From: Candidatus Brevundimonas colombiensis
GTDB taxonomy: Bacteria; Pseudomonadota; Alphaproteobacteria; Caulobacterales; Caulobacteraceae
DNA length: 64,000 nucleotides
Direction: 5' to 3'
NCBI GenBank assembly: GCA_029202665.1
Contig: CP119326.1
Location: forward strand, 2,170,001 to 2,234,000
Positions within the stretch are counted from its first letter, which is position 1. The number at the start of each line of letters is the position of its first letter. The position numbers and the translations under genes are program-made. The notes under the pieces are model-generated. The model searched no databases, was not told where the DNA came from, and saw nothing but the letters and a program-made list of their open reading frames with translations. Shown here piece by piece: positions 26,516 to 33,754 of this stretch.

Positions 26516-27076
26516 GTGAACTTGATCCTGTTCGGACCGCCGGCGGCGGGCAAGGGCACCCAGGCCAAGCGGCTGGTGGAAGAGAAGGGCATGGTCCAGC
26601 TCTCCACCGGGGATATGCTGCGGGCGGCCATCGCCTCGGGCTCGGAACTGGGGCTGAAGGTCAAGGACGTGCTGGCGCGCGGCGATCTGGTCACCGACGA
26701 GATCGTCATCGCCCTGATCGACGACCGTCTGAACGAGGCCGAGGCCGCCGGCGGCGCCATTTTCGACGGCTTCCCCCGCACCGTGGCCCAGGCCGAGGCG
26801 CTGGACGCCATGCTGGCCAAGCGCGGCGCCCAGATCGACGCCGTGGTGCGGCTGAAGGTGGACGACGCCGCCCTGACCGAACGGATCGCCAAACGGTTCG
26901 CCGAACAGGGCCGTCCGGACGACAATCCGGAATCGTTCAAGGTCCGGCTGGAAGCCTACAACCGCAACACCGCCCCGCTGCTTCCGTATTACGAAGCCCA
27001 GGGCAAGTTGACCGAGGCGGACGGCATGGGCTCGATCGACTCGGTCGCCAAGGCCATCGACGAAGCTCTGGCGTGA
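26516..27076 (+). CDS. adk: Adenylate kinase, short LID-less form
   Basis: Adenylate kinase (186 residues) catalyses 2 ADP to ATP plus AMP. The P-loop is GPPAAGKGTQ (8-17), the AMP-binding region STGDMLRAAI, and FDGFPRT the ribose-binding motif. The lid domain is reduced to a short loop after the RIAKRF segment, a form common in alphaproteobacteria. It starts with GTG at 26516 behind GGGGAGGGG, 38 bases after secY, as in the classical order. Confidence 0.96.
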   Translation: MNLILFGPPAAGKGTQAKRLVEEKGMVQLSTGDMLRAAIASGSELGLKVKDVLARGDLVTDEIVIALIDDRLNEAEAAGGAIFDGFPRTVAQAEALDAMLAKRGAQIDAVVRLKVDDAALTERIAKRFAEQGRPDDNPESFKVRLEAYNRNTAPLLPYYEAQGKLTEADGMGSIDSVAKAIDEALA

Positions 27077-27107
27077 CCAAAATCGTCCTCGGGCGTTAAG
27101 ACGTCCG

Positions 27108-27845
27108 ATGAACGACGACGACGCCAATCCGAACAAGAGGCGCGCCCGCAGACGCTGGCGCGCCTTCGCCGTTTTCTGCGCTGTCGCGGGGGCGGAGGCG
27201 GGGCTGTTCCTGCTGCTGGGGCAGGTCAGCGGCCGGGCGCCGCAGGTCCCCGTCGTCGTGGAGCCTCAGCCGTTCGAAGTGGTGTTGTACGACCCTCCGC
27301 CGCCGGTATCCGAACAGCCGCCGGCGCCACGGACCGGCGGCGGCGCCCCGGCCGCCCCATCGCGCATCCACACGCCGACGCCGCCGAAACAGCCGCGACC
27401 GCCCGAACTGCCGGCCCCGCCCAAACAGGCGCCGACGCCCGCGCCCGTCGTCGGGATTGCGCCTGCGCCGTCGCCCCAGCCCGGTTTCGGCCAGGGCGGG
27501 CAGGGAACGGGCAGCGGATCGGGTGTCGGTTCAGGCTCTGGTCCCGGCAGCGGCTCGACCGGGCCGCGCCTGGTCATGGGGCCGACCATCGGCCAGATTC
27601 GCGCCAATCATCCCCCGCAGGCGCGCAGCCGATACGGCCGCGCCGAACTGTCGTGCGTCATCCGACTGGACAATCGGCTGGATGAGTGTCGCGTGGTCAG
27701 TGAAACGCCGCCGGGCCTGGGCTTCGGCGCGGCGGGCCTTCAGGTGTCGGGCGTCTTCCGCTTCCAGCCGCCGATCGAGAACGGCCGCCCGATCGAGGGC
27801 CAGCGTGTCACCGTCGGCGTGGATTTCGGCCGCCCGCCGCGCTGA
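27108..27845 (+). CDS. TonB-family membrane protein inserted between adk and rpsM
   Basis: A 245-residue protein with a basic N-terminus, one membrane helix (about 19-40), a proline-rich stretch (47-125), a Gly/Ser linker (125-151), and a TonB C-terminal-like domain (165-245). That domain carries Cys183-x10-Cys194 and VVSETPPGLGFG, a motif shared with the lipoprotein at 1598-1918. TonB proteins pass proton-motive energy to outer-membrane receptors; no exbB/exbD or receptor lies nearby, so a specialised transducer is only inferred. Its position inside the ribosomal superoperon is unusual. It is followed by a new promoter for rpsM. Confidence 0.78.
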   Translation: MNDDDANPNKRRARRRWRAFAVFCAVAGAEAGLFLLLGQVSGRAPQVPVVVEPQPFEVVLYDPPPPVSEQPPAPRTGGGAPAAPSRIHTPTPPKQPRPPELPAPPKQAPTPAPVVGIAPAPSPQPGFGQGGQGTGSGSGVGSGSGPGSGSTGPRLVMGPTIGQIRANHPPQARSRYGRAELSCVIRLDNRLDECRVVSETPPGLGFGAAGLQVSGVFRFQPPIENGRPIEGQRVTVGVDFGRPPR

Positions 27846-27858
27846 TCCACGGCAGACG

Positions 27859-27886
27859 TTGACGGCCTGTGAATCATCTGTATAAG
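27859..27886 (+). promoter_or_regulatory. Promoter of the alpha operon
   Basis: TTGACG (27859-27864), a 16-base spacer, and TATAAG (27881-27886): the best -35/-10 match in the window. A GAATC site, the CcrM methylation target in Caulobacterales, lies in the spacer at 27871-27875. Transcription should start near 27892, giving a leader of about 80 bases. Confidence 0.7.
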
Positions 27887-27910
27887 GGCGCCTTCCCGCG
27901 AAGGGCGCCA

Positions 27911-27938
27911 CGCTCCTGGTTTGTTAACCGGAGCGTTT
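27911..27938 (+). promoter_or_regulatory. Attenuator-like hairpin in the rpsM leader
   Basis: CGCTCC-T-GGTT (27911-27921) pairs with AACC-GGAGCG (27926-27935), one bulged T, TGTT loop, followed by TTTGTTG. A weaker GGCGCC/GGCGCC pair (27887-27892 with 27904-27909) precedes it. This hairpin lies between the promoter and the GTG start, where it could end or pause transcription. Confidence 0.6.
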
Positions 27939-27972
27939 GTTGCGTCTGACTAACGCGTATCTGGAGAATTTC

Positions 27973-28341
27973 GTGGCCCGTATTGCTGGCGTCAACATCC
28001 CGACCAACAAGCGCGTGGAAATCGCGCTTCAGTACATCCATGGCATCGGCCCGGCCGCCGCCAAGGACATCACCGAGAAGGTGGGCATCGAGCCCGCCCG
28101 TCGCGTGAACCAGCTGACGGACGCCGAAGTCCTGTCGATCCGCGAAACGATCGACAAGGACCATACGGTCGAGGGCGACCTGCGCCGCGAGACGTCGATG
28201 AACATCAAGCGTTTGATGGACCTGGCCTGCTATCGCGGCCTGCGTCACCGCAAGGGCCTGCCGGTCCGCGGCCAGCGCACCCATACGAACGCCCGCACCC
28301 GCAAGGGTCCCGCCAAGCCGATCGCCGGCAAGAAGAAGTAA
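27973..28341 (+). CDS. rpsM: 30S ribosomal protein S13
   Basis: S13 (122 residues) forms head-to-body bridges of the ribosome. VARIAGVNIPTNKRVEIALQYIHGIG at the start shows the true initiation codon is GTG at 27973, behind CTGGAGAA. The C-terminal RGQRTHTNARTRKGPAKPIAGKKK tail is canonical. First gene of the alpha operon. Confidence 0.97.
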   Translation: MARIAGVNIPTNKRVEIALQYIHGIGPAAAKDITEKVGIEPARRVNQLTDAEVLSIRETIDKDHTVEGDLRRETSMNIKRLMDLACYRGLRHRKGLPVRGQRTHTNARTRKGPAKPIAGKKK

Positions 28342-28350
28342 GACAGACAC

Positions 28351-28740
28351 ATGGCCAAGGAACCGGGTCGCGTAAAGAAGCGCGAGCGCAAGAACATCAC
28401 CTCGGGCGTCGCCCACGTGAATGCTTCGTTCAACAACACCATGATCACGATCACCGATGCCCAGGGCAACGCGATCTCGTGGTCGTCGGCCGGTCACATG
28501 GGCTTCAAGGGTTCGCGCAAATCGACCCCTTACGCCGCCCAGATGGCTGCGGAAGACGCCGGCAAAAAGGCCCAGGAACACGGCGTGAAGACGCTGGAAG
28601 TGAACGTCTCGGGTCCGGGTTCCGGCCGTGAATCGGCCCTGCGCGCCCTGCAGTCGGTCGGCCTGACGATCACGACCATCCGCGACGTCACCCCCATGCC
28701 GCACAACGGTTGCCGTCCGCCCAAGCGTCGCCGCGTCTGA
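28351..28740 (+). CDS. rpsK: 30S ribosomal protein S11
   Basis: S11 (129 residues) lines the platform near the E site. ITSGVAHVNASFNNTMITITD and the end RDVTPMPHNGCRPPKRRRV are diagnostic. It lies 9 bases after rpsM. Note that rpsD (S4), usually next in E. coli, is absent here. Confidence 0.98.
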   Translation: MAKEPGRVKKRERKNITSGVAHVNASFNNTMITITDAQGNAISWSSAGHMGFKGSRKSTPYAAQMAAEDAGKKAQEHGVKTLEVNVSGPGSGRESALRALQSVGLTITTIRDVTPMPHNGCRPPKRRRV

Positions 28741-28771
28741 TCGCGACTTCGTTCCAGGCACACCCCATCTC

Positions 28772-28814
28772 CGTCGGCTCCACCATGGCCTCGTCGACAA
28801 GGCCGGAGCCGACG
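28772..28814 (+). promoter_or_regulatory. Hairpin in the rpsK-rpoA spacer
   Basis: CGTCGGCTCC (28772-28781) pairs perfectly with GGAGCCGACG (28805-28814), and an inner GGCC/GGCC pair extends it. No T-run follows. It may be a processing site that separates ribosomal-protein and rpoA messages. Confidence 0.5.
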
Positions 28815-28834
28815 AAACCCGTTCGAGGGACAAA

Positions 28835-29854
28835 ATGATCGAAAGAAACTGGCAAGAGCTGATCCGTCCCGAGAAGCCGCAGATCGAGATCGGTTCCGAC
28901 GCCCAGCGCAAGGCGCGCCTGGTGGCCGAACCCCTCGAGCGTGGCTTCGGCGTGACGCTCGGCAACGCGCTCCGTCGCGTTCTGCTGTCCTCGCTGCAAG
29001 GCGCGGCGGTCACCGCCATCCAGATCGACGGCGTGGTCCATGAATTCTCGTCGCTGGAAGGCGTGCGCGAAGACGTGGTCGACATCGTCCTGAACATCAA
29101 GCAACTGGCGCTGCGTATGCACGCCGAAGGCCCCAAGCGCATGACCCTGCGCGCCACGGGCCCCGGCGCGGTGACGGCCGGCCAGATCGACGTGCCGGCG
29201 GACATCGAGGTTCTGAACCCCGATCACGTCATCTGCACGCTTGACGACGGCGCCTCGGTGCGCATGGAACTGACCGTCCAGAACGGCAAGGGCTATGTCG
29301 CCGCCGAACTGAACCGTCCGGAAGACGCCCCCATCGGCCTGATCGCCGTGGATGCGCTGTATTCGCCGGTCAAGAAGGTGGCCTATCGCGTCGAGCCGAC
29401 CCGTCAGGGCCAGTCGCTGGACTATGACAAGCTGCTGCTTGAAGTCGAAACCAACGGCGCGGTGACGCCTGTGGACGCCGTGGCCTATGCCGCGCGCATC
29501 CTTCAGGACCAGCTGCAGATCTTCATCACCTTCGAAGAGCCCAAGAAGGCTGTCGAGCAGTCGGACGGCAAGCCCGACCTGCCCTTCAACCCGGCGCTGC
29601 TGAAGAAGGTGGACGAGCTGGAGCTGTCGGTCCGTTCGGCCAACTGCCTGAAGAACGACAACATCGTCTACATCGGCGACCTGATCCAGAAGACCGAGGG
29701 CGAAATGCTTCGCACCCCGAACTTCGGGCGCAAGTCGCTGAACGAGATCAAGGAAGTTCTCGCGACCATGGGCCTCAGCCTGGGCATGGACGTGCCGAAC
29801 TGGCCGCCCGAAAACATCGAAGATCTGGCCAAGAAGTTCGACGACCAGATCTAA
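28835..29854 (+). CDS. rpoA: RNA polymerase alpha subunit
   Basis: The alpha subunit (339 residues) dimerises to nucleate RNA polymerase assembly. The N-terminal domain shows FVAEPLERGFGVTLGNALRRVLLSSLQG-like sequence (residues 27-52). The C-terminal DNA-binding domain has ELELSVRSANCLKNDNI and FGRKSLNEIKEVL, with the arginine and helix-hairpin-helix that contact UP elements. Length is normal. Confidence 0.98.
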   Translation: MIERNWQELIRPEKPQIEIGSDAQRKARLVAEPLERGFGVTLGNALRRVLLSSLQGAAVTAIQIDGVVHEFSSLEGVREDVVDIVLNIKQLALRMHAEGPKRMTLRATGPGAVTAGQIDVPADIEVLNPDHVICTLDDGASVRMELTVQNGKGYVAAELNRPEDAPIGLIAVDALYSPVKKVAYRVEPTRQGQSLDYDKLLLEVETNGAVTPVDAVAYAARILQDQLQIFITFEEPKKAVEQSDGKPDLPFNPALLKKVDELELSVRSANCLKNDNIVYIGDLIQKTEGEMLRTPNFGRKSLNEIKEVLATMGLSLGMDVPNWPPENIEDLAKKFDDQI

Positions 29855-29963
29855 GTTCAACCCTCCGCCCGTCTCCTCTCGAGGAGAATGACGGGGCGGT
29901 TAGAAGATTACGGGCCTAGGTCTCCTGCCGGGAGATACCGGGCCCGGAGTAGGAGAGACCCTG
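29855..29963 (+). promoter_or_regulatory. Highly structured rpoA-rplQ spacer
   Basis: Two stem-loops fill the spacer: CCGCCC/GGGCGG (29865-29870 with 29894-29899) enclosing TCTCCT/AGGAGA (29872-29877 with 29882-29887), and then a larger structure that begins GGTCTCCT and closes near AGGAGAGACC just before rplQ. The second may hide or present the GGAG sequences near the rplQ start. A regulatory role for L17 is speculation. Confidence 0.4.
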
Positions 29964-30383
29964 ATGCGCCACGGCGCCGCCCATCGTAAACTCGGTCGCA
30001 CGACCAGCCACCGCACCGCCATGTTCGCGAACATGGCCGCCTCGCTGATCAAGCACGAGCAAATCACCACGACCCTGCCCAAGGCCAAGGAACTGCGTCC
30101 CTTCGTCGAGAAGCTGGTCACCCTGGCCAAGAAGGGCGATCTGCACGCGCGTCGTCAGGCCATCAGCCAGGTCCGCGACGTACCGCAGGTCGGCAAGCTG
30201 TTCGAGACGCTCGGCCCGCGCTACAGCGAGCGCAACGGCGGCTATATCCGCATCATGAAGGCCGGTTTCCGCCACGGCGACAACGCCCCGATGGCCGTGA
30301 TCGAGTTCGTCGATCGCGACGTGGAAGCCAAGGGCAAGGACTCCGGTCCGGTCCTGGTCTTCGAAGGCGACGACGAGGCTTAA
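29964..30383 (+). CDS. rplQ: 50S ribosomal protein L17
   Basis: L17 (139 residues) lies at the tunnel exit. MRHGAAHRKLGRTTSHRTAMFANMA, ITTTLPKAKELRPFVEKLVTLAK and GGYIRIMKAGFRHGDNAPMAVIEF are diagnostic. It is the last gene of the superoperon and is followed by a terminator. Confidence 0.98.
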   Translation: MRHGAAHRKLGRTTSHRTAMFANMAASLIKHEQITTTLPKAKELRPFVEKLVTLAKKGDLHARRQAISQVRDVPQVGKLFETLGPRYSERNGGYIRIMKAGFRHGDNAPMAVIEFVDRDVEAKGKDSGPVLVFEGDDEA

Positions 30384-30412
30384 GCCTTACGTCTCTTTCT
30401 GATTGAGTGCCT

Positions 30413-30447
30413 AAAGGGCGGCCGGAGCGATCCGGTCGCCCTTTTGC
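30413..30447 (+). terminator. Terminator of the ribosomal superoperon
   Basis: AAAGGGCG/CGCCCTTT (30413-30420 with 30437-30444), with an inner CCGGA/TCCGG pair, followed by a T. The A-rich left arm means it can also work in the opposite direction. Confidence 0.8.
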
Positions 30448-30459
30448 TTGGAGACGATC

Positions 30460-30834
30460 ATGGAAACGACGGTTGAAATTTGGGGCGGCGAGCGGGTCGT
30501 GGTCTGTGCCGAGGATGGCCCGCTGCTGGCGGACGAGCGCGACATCAACGGTTTTGTGGGCGAGGCCCTGGGGCATGATGCGAAATGGCTGGCCCTGCCT
30601 GTATCGCGGCTGGGCGCGGACTTTCTGAAGCTGCGGACACGTCTGGCGGGCGAGACGACGCAGAAGTTCGTCAACTACCGCATCGGCCTGGCCGTGATCG
30701 GCGACATCAGCCCGGCCGTGGCCGACAGTGACGCGCTGCGCGACTATGTGCGCGAGAGCAATCGCGGTCAGCAGGTCTGGTTCCTGCCGAATCTGTCGGC
30801 GCTGAAGGCGGCGCTGGACGAGCTCAGGCCCTGA
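30460..30834 (+). CDS. DUF4180 family protein
   Basis: A 124-residue protein matching DUF4180, a family of unknown function common in soil bacteria. Recognised by the sequence LAGETTQKFVNYRIGLAVIGDIS (residues 65-87 roughly) and the end segment LRDYVRESNRGQQVWFL. TTGGAGAC precedes the ATG at 30460; a TTG 12 bases upstream is less likely. It stands alone between the rplQ terminator and a tiny antisense gene that overlaps its last 11 bases. Confidence 0.75.
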   Translation: METTVEIWGGERVVVCAEDGPLLADERDINGFVGEALGHDAKWLALPVSRLGADFLKLRTRLAGETTQKFVNYRIGLAVIGDISPAVADSDALRDYVRESNRGQQVWFLPNLSALKAALDELRP

Positions 30835-30937
30835 CCATCTCCATCACGGCCAGCATCCAGATGATCAGGATGCACAGACCGTAGGCGATGTGGTCGGACA
30901 GTCGGGGCGGTTCGGGTTTTGGCGGCGGTTGCGACAT
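30824..30937 (-). CDS. Tiny single-pass membrane protein (37 residues)
   Basis: ATG at 30937-30935, stop TGA at 30826-30824. The protein starts MSQPPPKPEPPRLSDHIAYG and continues into a strongly hydrophobic helix, CILIIWMLAVMEM, ending VRA. Proline-rich cytoplasmic tip plus one membrane helix is the style of small regulatory or stress membrane proteins. There is no clear ribosome site, so a leaderless message is possible, as is common in Caulobacter. It overlaps the end of the DUF4180 gene by 11 bases on the opposite strand and is divergent from the LysR gene. Confidence 0.45.
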   Translation of the reverse strand: MSQPPPKPEPPRLSDHIAYGLCILIIWMLAVMEMVRA

Positions 30938-31010
30938 CGGCCAGTTTGAAGCCGATAGGCGCGCGGCGCGAAATCGATTATGCGGTGAGGACTGTGTGAG
31001 GGGAGGTCAC

Positions 31011-31925
31011 ATGACGGGCCGTGCGCCGCCGCCGCTGAATGGGCTGCGAACCTTCGAGGTCTTTGCGCGCCACGCCAGCATGACGCGGGCGGCGGCCGAA
31101 CTGTGCGTTACCCATGGCGCGGTCAGCCGTCAGATCGCGGCCCTACAGGCGTCGCTGGGCGTGCGGCTGGTCAGCGGGCCGCGCCACGCCTTGACCCTGA
31201 CCGAAGCCGGGCGTCGACTGGCGGACGGGCTGACGCCCGCTTTCGGCGCGATCACCGACGCGGTGGCGCAGGCGCGGGGCGAGGCGGTGCGGGAGATCGA
31301 AATCTCCTGCCTGGGCACCTTCGCGCTGAAATGGCTGATCCCGCGCCTGCCGGGCTTTCTGGACGCCCATCCCGAGATCAGGGTGCGATTGTCGGAATCT
31401 TATCTGCCCGTCGATTTCCGCCGCGACCGGTTCGATGGCGCCATCCGCATCGTGGAGCCTGACCAGCGCCACGTTCGCACCGAAAGCACGCGGTTCCTGT
31501 CTCAGCATCAGGGGCCGGTCGGGGCGCCGGACGTGATGACGCGGCTGACGACGCTTCAGGCGGTGAGCGCGGCGCCGCGTCTGCGCTCGGCCACCTTCCG
31601 GCAGGCCTGGACGGTGTGGGCGGACCTGGCGGGGGTGACGCTGAGCGAGGCGTCGGAGCGGGAGTTCGCCCACAACCATTCGCTGGTCGAGGCGGCCGCC
31701 TCCGGCCTGGGGGTGGCCATCGCGCCCTGGGCGTTTGTCGCGCCCGATGTCATGGCGGGGCGGCTGGTCGCGCCGTTCGGCTTCGTGGAGCGGGCGTCGT
31801 GGTTCGCCTTCCTGCGGCCGGAGGGGCGTCGCGACGTCGCCGTGGACGCCTTCCGCGACTGGCTGGTCGCAGAAGGCGAACGCAGTCCGCCGCCGCCTAT
31901 TCCTTCGACAGGTCCTGTTTGTTGA
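31011..31925 (+). CDS. LysR-family transcriptional regulator
   Basis: A 304-residue regulator. Residues 6-65 hold the winged helix-turn-helix with LNGLRTFEVFARHASMTRAAAEL and THGAVSRQIAALQASLGVRL. The rest is a periplasmic-binding-like effector domain beginning near IEISCLGTFALKWL. The pattern WLIPRLPGFLDAHPEI puts it close to the GcvA/AmpR subgroup. GGGGAGGTCAC precedes ATG 31011. Its target and effector are unknown; the divergent 37-residue gene is a candidate. Its last 29 bases overlap the end of the ABC permease gene on the other strand. Confidence 0.9.
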   Translation: MTGRAPPPLNGLRTFEVFARHASMTRAAAELCVTHGAVSRQIAALQASLGVRLVSGPRHALTLTEAGRRLADGLTPAFGAITDAVAQARGEAVREIEISCLGTFALKWLIPRLPGFLDAHPEIRVRLSESYLPVDFRRDRFDGAIRIVEPDQRHVRTESTRFLSQHQGPVGAPDVMTRLTTLQAVSAAPRLRSATFRQAWTVWADLAGVTLSEASEREFAHNHSLVEAAASGLGVAIAPWAFVAPDVMAGRLVAPFGFVERASWFAFLRPEGRRDVAVDAFRDWLVAEGERSPPPPIPSTGPVC

Positions 31926-32754
31926 ACCAGGCCACTGCGCCCGCGAAGGGAACCGCGATCCACAGGCCCAGGCCGAGCACGCCCTTCAGCACCGCATGAT
32001 CGGGCAGTTGGGCGGCCGCCGCGCCGCCTTCAATGGCGGCCTTCAACAGGTCGGTGGCCATGCCGGGGGAAAGCAGGGGCAGAAGCCAGCCGTCGGGCAT
32101 GACGCCCATGGGCATCAGGATCTGCGGCAGGAAGAACTGGCCCACGCCGATCACCAGCGGCGCGAACAAGGCGGCCAGAAGCGAACGTGTCATGACCGCG
32201 GCCAGGAGGCCCAGCATGGTGAACTGCAGGATGCGCGCCCAGCCGGTCACGGCCAGCAGGCCGAAGTCGGCGGCGGCTCCGCCCGTCATCGAGAAGGTGA
32301 GCGGCCGCCCGAACACCGCCGCCTGGATCAGGCTGGCGATCAGGTCGGACACCAGGGCCGCGAAGGTGGCCAGCACGATCATCAGCGCCACGACCGCCAC
32401 CTTGCCGGTCAGCAGGTTCGAGCGGGTGTTGCGCGCGCTGATCAGCCGCCAGGTCTCCCACCGATAGTCGCCGGCGTAGATCGTGGCCGCGCCGATCAGG
32501 ACGAACATCAGGATGGCGGGGTTGGCGAAGTCGCCGGCGCTCTTGACCAGGGTCAGGCCCAGATCCAGCGGGCCGCCCTTCAGGACTTCCGGCGGCAGCT
32601 TGCCGACCAGCTTGGCCTCGTTGGCCTTGGCGACCACGAAGCCGAGGGTGGACAGAAGCACGCCCACGATCGGCACGAACAGCACGCTCCAGAACAGGGC
32701 GGTGCGGTTGCGCGTCAGGCGGTAGGTTTCGGATCGGATCGCGTCAGCCAGCAC
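31897..32754 (-). CDS. ABC-2 type transporter permease
   Basis: A 285-residue membrane protein with about six helices, beginning MLADAIRSETYRLTRNRTALFWSV, typical of ABC-2 permeases. An AGDYRWETWRLISARNTRSNLLTGK segment matches the conserved cytoplasmic loop of this group, found in bacitracin- and lantibiotic-type exporters. It pairs with the ATPase just upstream, overlapping its end by 11 bases. The substrate is unknown. Its end overlaps the convergent LysR gene by 29 bases. Confidence 0.88.
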   Translation of the reverse strand: MLADAIRSETYRLTRNRTALFWSVLFVPIVGVLLSTLGFVVAKANEAKLVGKLPPEVLKGGPLDLGLTLVKSAGDFANPAILMFVLIGAATIYAGDYRWETWRLISARNTRSNLLTGKVAVVALMIVLATFAALVSDLIASLIQAAVFGRPLTFSMTGGAAADFGLLAVTGWARILQFTMLGLLAAVMTRSLLAALFAPLVIGVGQFFLPQILMPMGVMPDGWLLPLLSPGMATDLLKAAIEGGAAAAQLPDHAVLKGVLGLGLWIAVPFAGAVAWFNKQDLSKE

Positions 32755-33655
32755 GGTTCTGCTCCTGCACGCCGGTCCAGCCGGTTTCGCTCATGAAGAC
32801 GTCTTCCAGATCGGCGCCGATCCAGCGGGCCTCCTCGATGTCGACGCCGTTTTCGACCAGGGCCTTGATCAGGGCCGGGGCCTCGGCGCGGGGCGCAGAG
32901 GCCAGAAGGGCGTCGCCGTCCAGCGTGGCCCGCTCGCCCAGCACGGCCATGGCCTTGGCCAGGGGGGTGACGGACAGGCGCAGTCGCTCGCCCGAGGCGG
33001 TCAGGTCGGAAACCCGGCCCTCGGTGATGACCTTGCCCTTGTTGAAGATGGCCACGCGGTCGCAGACGCGCTGGACCTCCTGAAGCTGGTGGCTGGCCAG
33101 GATGACGGTCACGCCGTCGTTGTCGGCCAGACTGCGGATCAGGGCGCGCATTTCCTGGATGCCGGGCGGATCCATGCCGCTGGTCGGCTCATCCAGGATG
33201 ACCAGATCGGGCCGGGTCATCAGGGCGGCGGCGACGCCCAGGCGTTGCAGCATCCCGACCGAGAAGCCGCGCACGCGACGGTTCGCCGCCTCGGCCAGAC
33301 CGACCCGCTGGAGCCAGTTGTCGATCTCGGCCCCGCTGACGCCGCCGTGGGCCTGGGCCAGCCAGACCAGCACCTGACGCGCGGTCATGAAGGGCGGGAA
33401 GCGCGGCGTCTCGATCATCGAGCCCATGCGGCGCATCGCCGCCGGATCGCCGATCCGGCCGCCCATCACCGTGGCGTCGCCCTGGGTCGGGCGAATCAGA
33501 CCCAGCAGGGTGCGGAACAGGGTCGACTTGCCCGCCCCATTGGGGCCCAGCACCCCGTAAACCCCGCCGCGCGGGATCGACAGGGTCAGACCGTCCAGGG
33601 CCTTCACCGCCCCATAGGTCTTGGTGAGGCCGCGGATTTCGATGACGGTGTCCAT
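32744..33655 (-). CDS. ABC transporter ATP-binding protein
   Basis: A 303-residue ATPase driving the adjacent ABC-2 permease. Walker A GPNGAGKST, signature SVGMLQRLGV, Walker B LVILDEPTSGMDP and the H-loop ILASHQLQEV are all present, followed by an approximately 80-residue accessory domain. The BcrA/CcmA-like architecture points to drug or lipid export. ATG 33655 (MDTVIEIRGLTKTYG) is chosen over an upstream frame as it starts right at the ABC domain; no good ribosome site is visible, so a leaderless start is possible. Confidence 0.92.
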   Translation of the reverse strand: MDTVIEIRGLTKTYGAVKALDGLTLSIPRGGVYGVLGPNGAGKSTLFRTLLGLIRPTQGDATVMGGRIGDPAAMRRMGSMIETPRFPPFMTARQVLVWLAQAHGGVSGAEIDNWLQRVGLAEAANRRVRGFSVGMLQRLGVAAALMTRPDLVILDEPTSGMDPPGIQEMRALIRSLADNDGVTVILASHQLQEVQRVCDRVAIFNKGKVITEGRVSDLTASGERLRLSVTPLAKAMAVLGERATLDGDALLASAPRAEAPALIKALVENGVDIEEARWIGADLEDVFMSETGWTGVQEQNRAG

Positions 33656-33754
33656 AATGCAAGCTTGGCGCGAGAACGATGTTCCCACAAGCCGTCGTGC
33701 GCCTGTCGCGCATTAAGTTTAGGCAATGGTTTCGTGTCGTATCCGAGGTCGCCC

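Noticed and set aside
31735..32796. About 350-codon plus-strand frame over the ABC permease gene
   Set aside because: Antisense of a permease with clear membrane helices; product is Gln/His/Gly-rich noise.
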